DNA from: Reyranella sp.
GTDB lineage: Bacteria > Pseudomonadota > Alphaproteobacteria > Reyranellales > Reyranellaceae
Direction: 5' to 3'
DNA: 5,414 nucleotides
Assembly: GCA_030679805.1 (NCBI GenBank)
Contig: JAUXST010000132.1
Location: forward strand, 1 to 5,414
Position numbers and translations under genes: made by a program. The notes beneath the pieces are model-generated. The model did not search any database and had not been told where the DNA came from. It worked only from the letters and a program-made list of their open reading frames with translations. Each line of letters begins with the position of its first letter. Position 1 is the stretch's first letter. Below, in pieces: positions 5,124 through 5,414 of this stretch.

Positions 5124-5414
5124 ATGACCCACCAGCGTACCCTCACCACCGCCCACTGGGGCGTCTACGAAGTCGAGTACGACGATGCCGGCCAGGCCAT
5201 CCGCCTGCATCCCTTCTCGAAGGACCCCGATCCCTCGCCGATCGGCCTGCACATGCTGTCGGACGAGGTGGCGCGCCTCAGGGTGCGACGGCCGGCGGTA
5301 CGCAAGAGCTGGCTGGAGCATGGACCCGGCAGCCATCCCGAGCGCCGCGGCCAGGAGCCGTTCGTCGAACTGCCCTGGGACGAGGCGCTCGATCTCGTCT
5401 CCAAGGAACTCGCG
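5124..5414 (+). CDS. Molybdopterin oxidoreductase, BisC/TorA-type, N-terminal fragment (cut by right window edge)
   Basis: The first 97 residues of a large enzyme (usually 700-800 residues) of the DMSO reductase superfamily are visible. Seen: TTAHWGVYEVEYDDAGQAI (8-26), an opening shared by biotin sulfoxide, TMAO and DMSO reductases; a RVRRPAVRKSWLEHGPG segment (53-69); RGQEPFVELPWDEALDLVSKEL (75-96), where RG-EPFV and WDEALDL are family hallmarks leading into the molybdopterin-binding domain. No twin-arginine leader and no N-terminal four-cysteine cluster motif are visible, so a cytoplasmic enzyme without the N-terminal iron-sulfur cluster, like BisC, is the likely type. The substrate (S- or N-oxide) cannot be told from this fragment. 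ATG 5124 is chosen because homology starts right after it; the ribosome binding site is weak. It begins 6 bp after ltaE, so it is probably in the same operon. Confidence 0.88.
   Translation, partial: MTHQRTLTTAHWGVYEVEYDDAGQAIRLHPFSKDPDPSPIGLHMLSDEVARLRVRRPAVRKSWLEHGPGSHPERRGQEPFVELPWDEALDLVSKELA

Noticed and set aside
4650..5336. A 228-codon minus-strand open frame opposite ltaE and the molybdoenzyme gene
   Set aside because: It spans two real genes in antisense and has no domain-like pattern.

Overview
This is a GC-rich chromosomal segment from what looks like an alphaproteobacterium. The evidence is the adjacency of rluD and rpoH, a DUF6476-like small membrane protein divergent from rluD, and GC-rich third codon positions throughout. 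A Rhodospirillales/Hyphomicrobiales-type genome (for example something like Reyranella) is a guess; the lineage cannot be fixed from this window. There are no tRNA or rRNA genes, insertion sequences, CRISPR arrays or phage genes, and coding density is very high.

The left two thirds (1-3472) is a minus-strand series read right to left. It runs rluD (23S rRNA pseudouridine synthase), rpoH (heat-shock sigma factor), a crotonase-fold protein annotated here as enoyl-CoA hydratase-like, and the first 161 residues of aspartate-semialdehyde dehydrogenase (asd), which leaves the window on the left. The right third (3482-5414) is a tightly packed plus-strand series: a DUF6476-like single-pass membrane protein, an unusually short VOC/glyoxalase-fold protein, a low-specificity L-threonine aldolase overlapping it by ATGA, and the first 97 residues of a molybdopterin oxidoreductase of the BisC/TorA type, which leaves the window on the right. 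The two series diverge from start codons only 9 bp apart, so any promoters for that pair must lie inside the opposite gene.

The only intergenic space of note is the 139 bp between rluD and rpoH. It contains a near-perfect CIRCE operator (17 of 18 arm positions, exact 9-bp spacer), placed at the expected transcription start of a sigma70-like promoter for rpoH. This suggests that HrcA represses the gene for the heat-shock sigma factor, joining the two heat-shock circuits. It is the most interesting observation in the window.

Other points of note: the crotonase homologue seems to lack both catalytic glutamates of classical enoyl-CoA hydratases; the VOC protein appears to have lost about 40-45 internal residues in frame; a hairpin between rpoH and the crotonase gene contains that gene's Shine-Dalgarno sequence; and the Asd N-terminus resembles the cyanobacterial/Firmicutes-like type more than the usual alphaproteobacterial one. 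No wholly new multi-gene system is evident.
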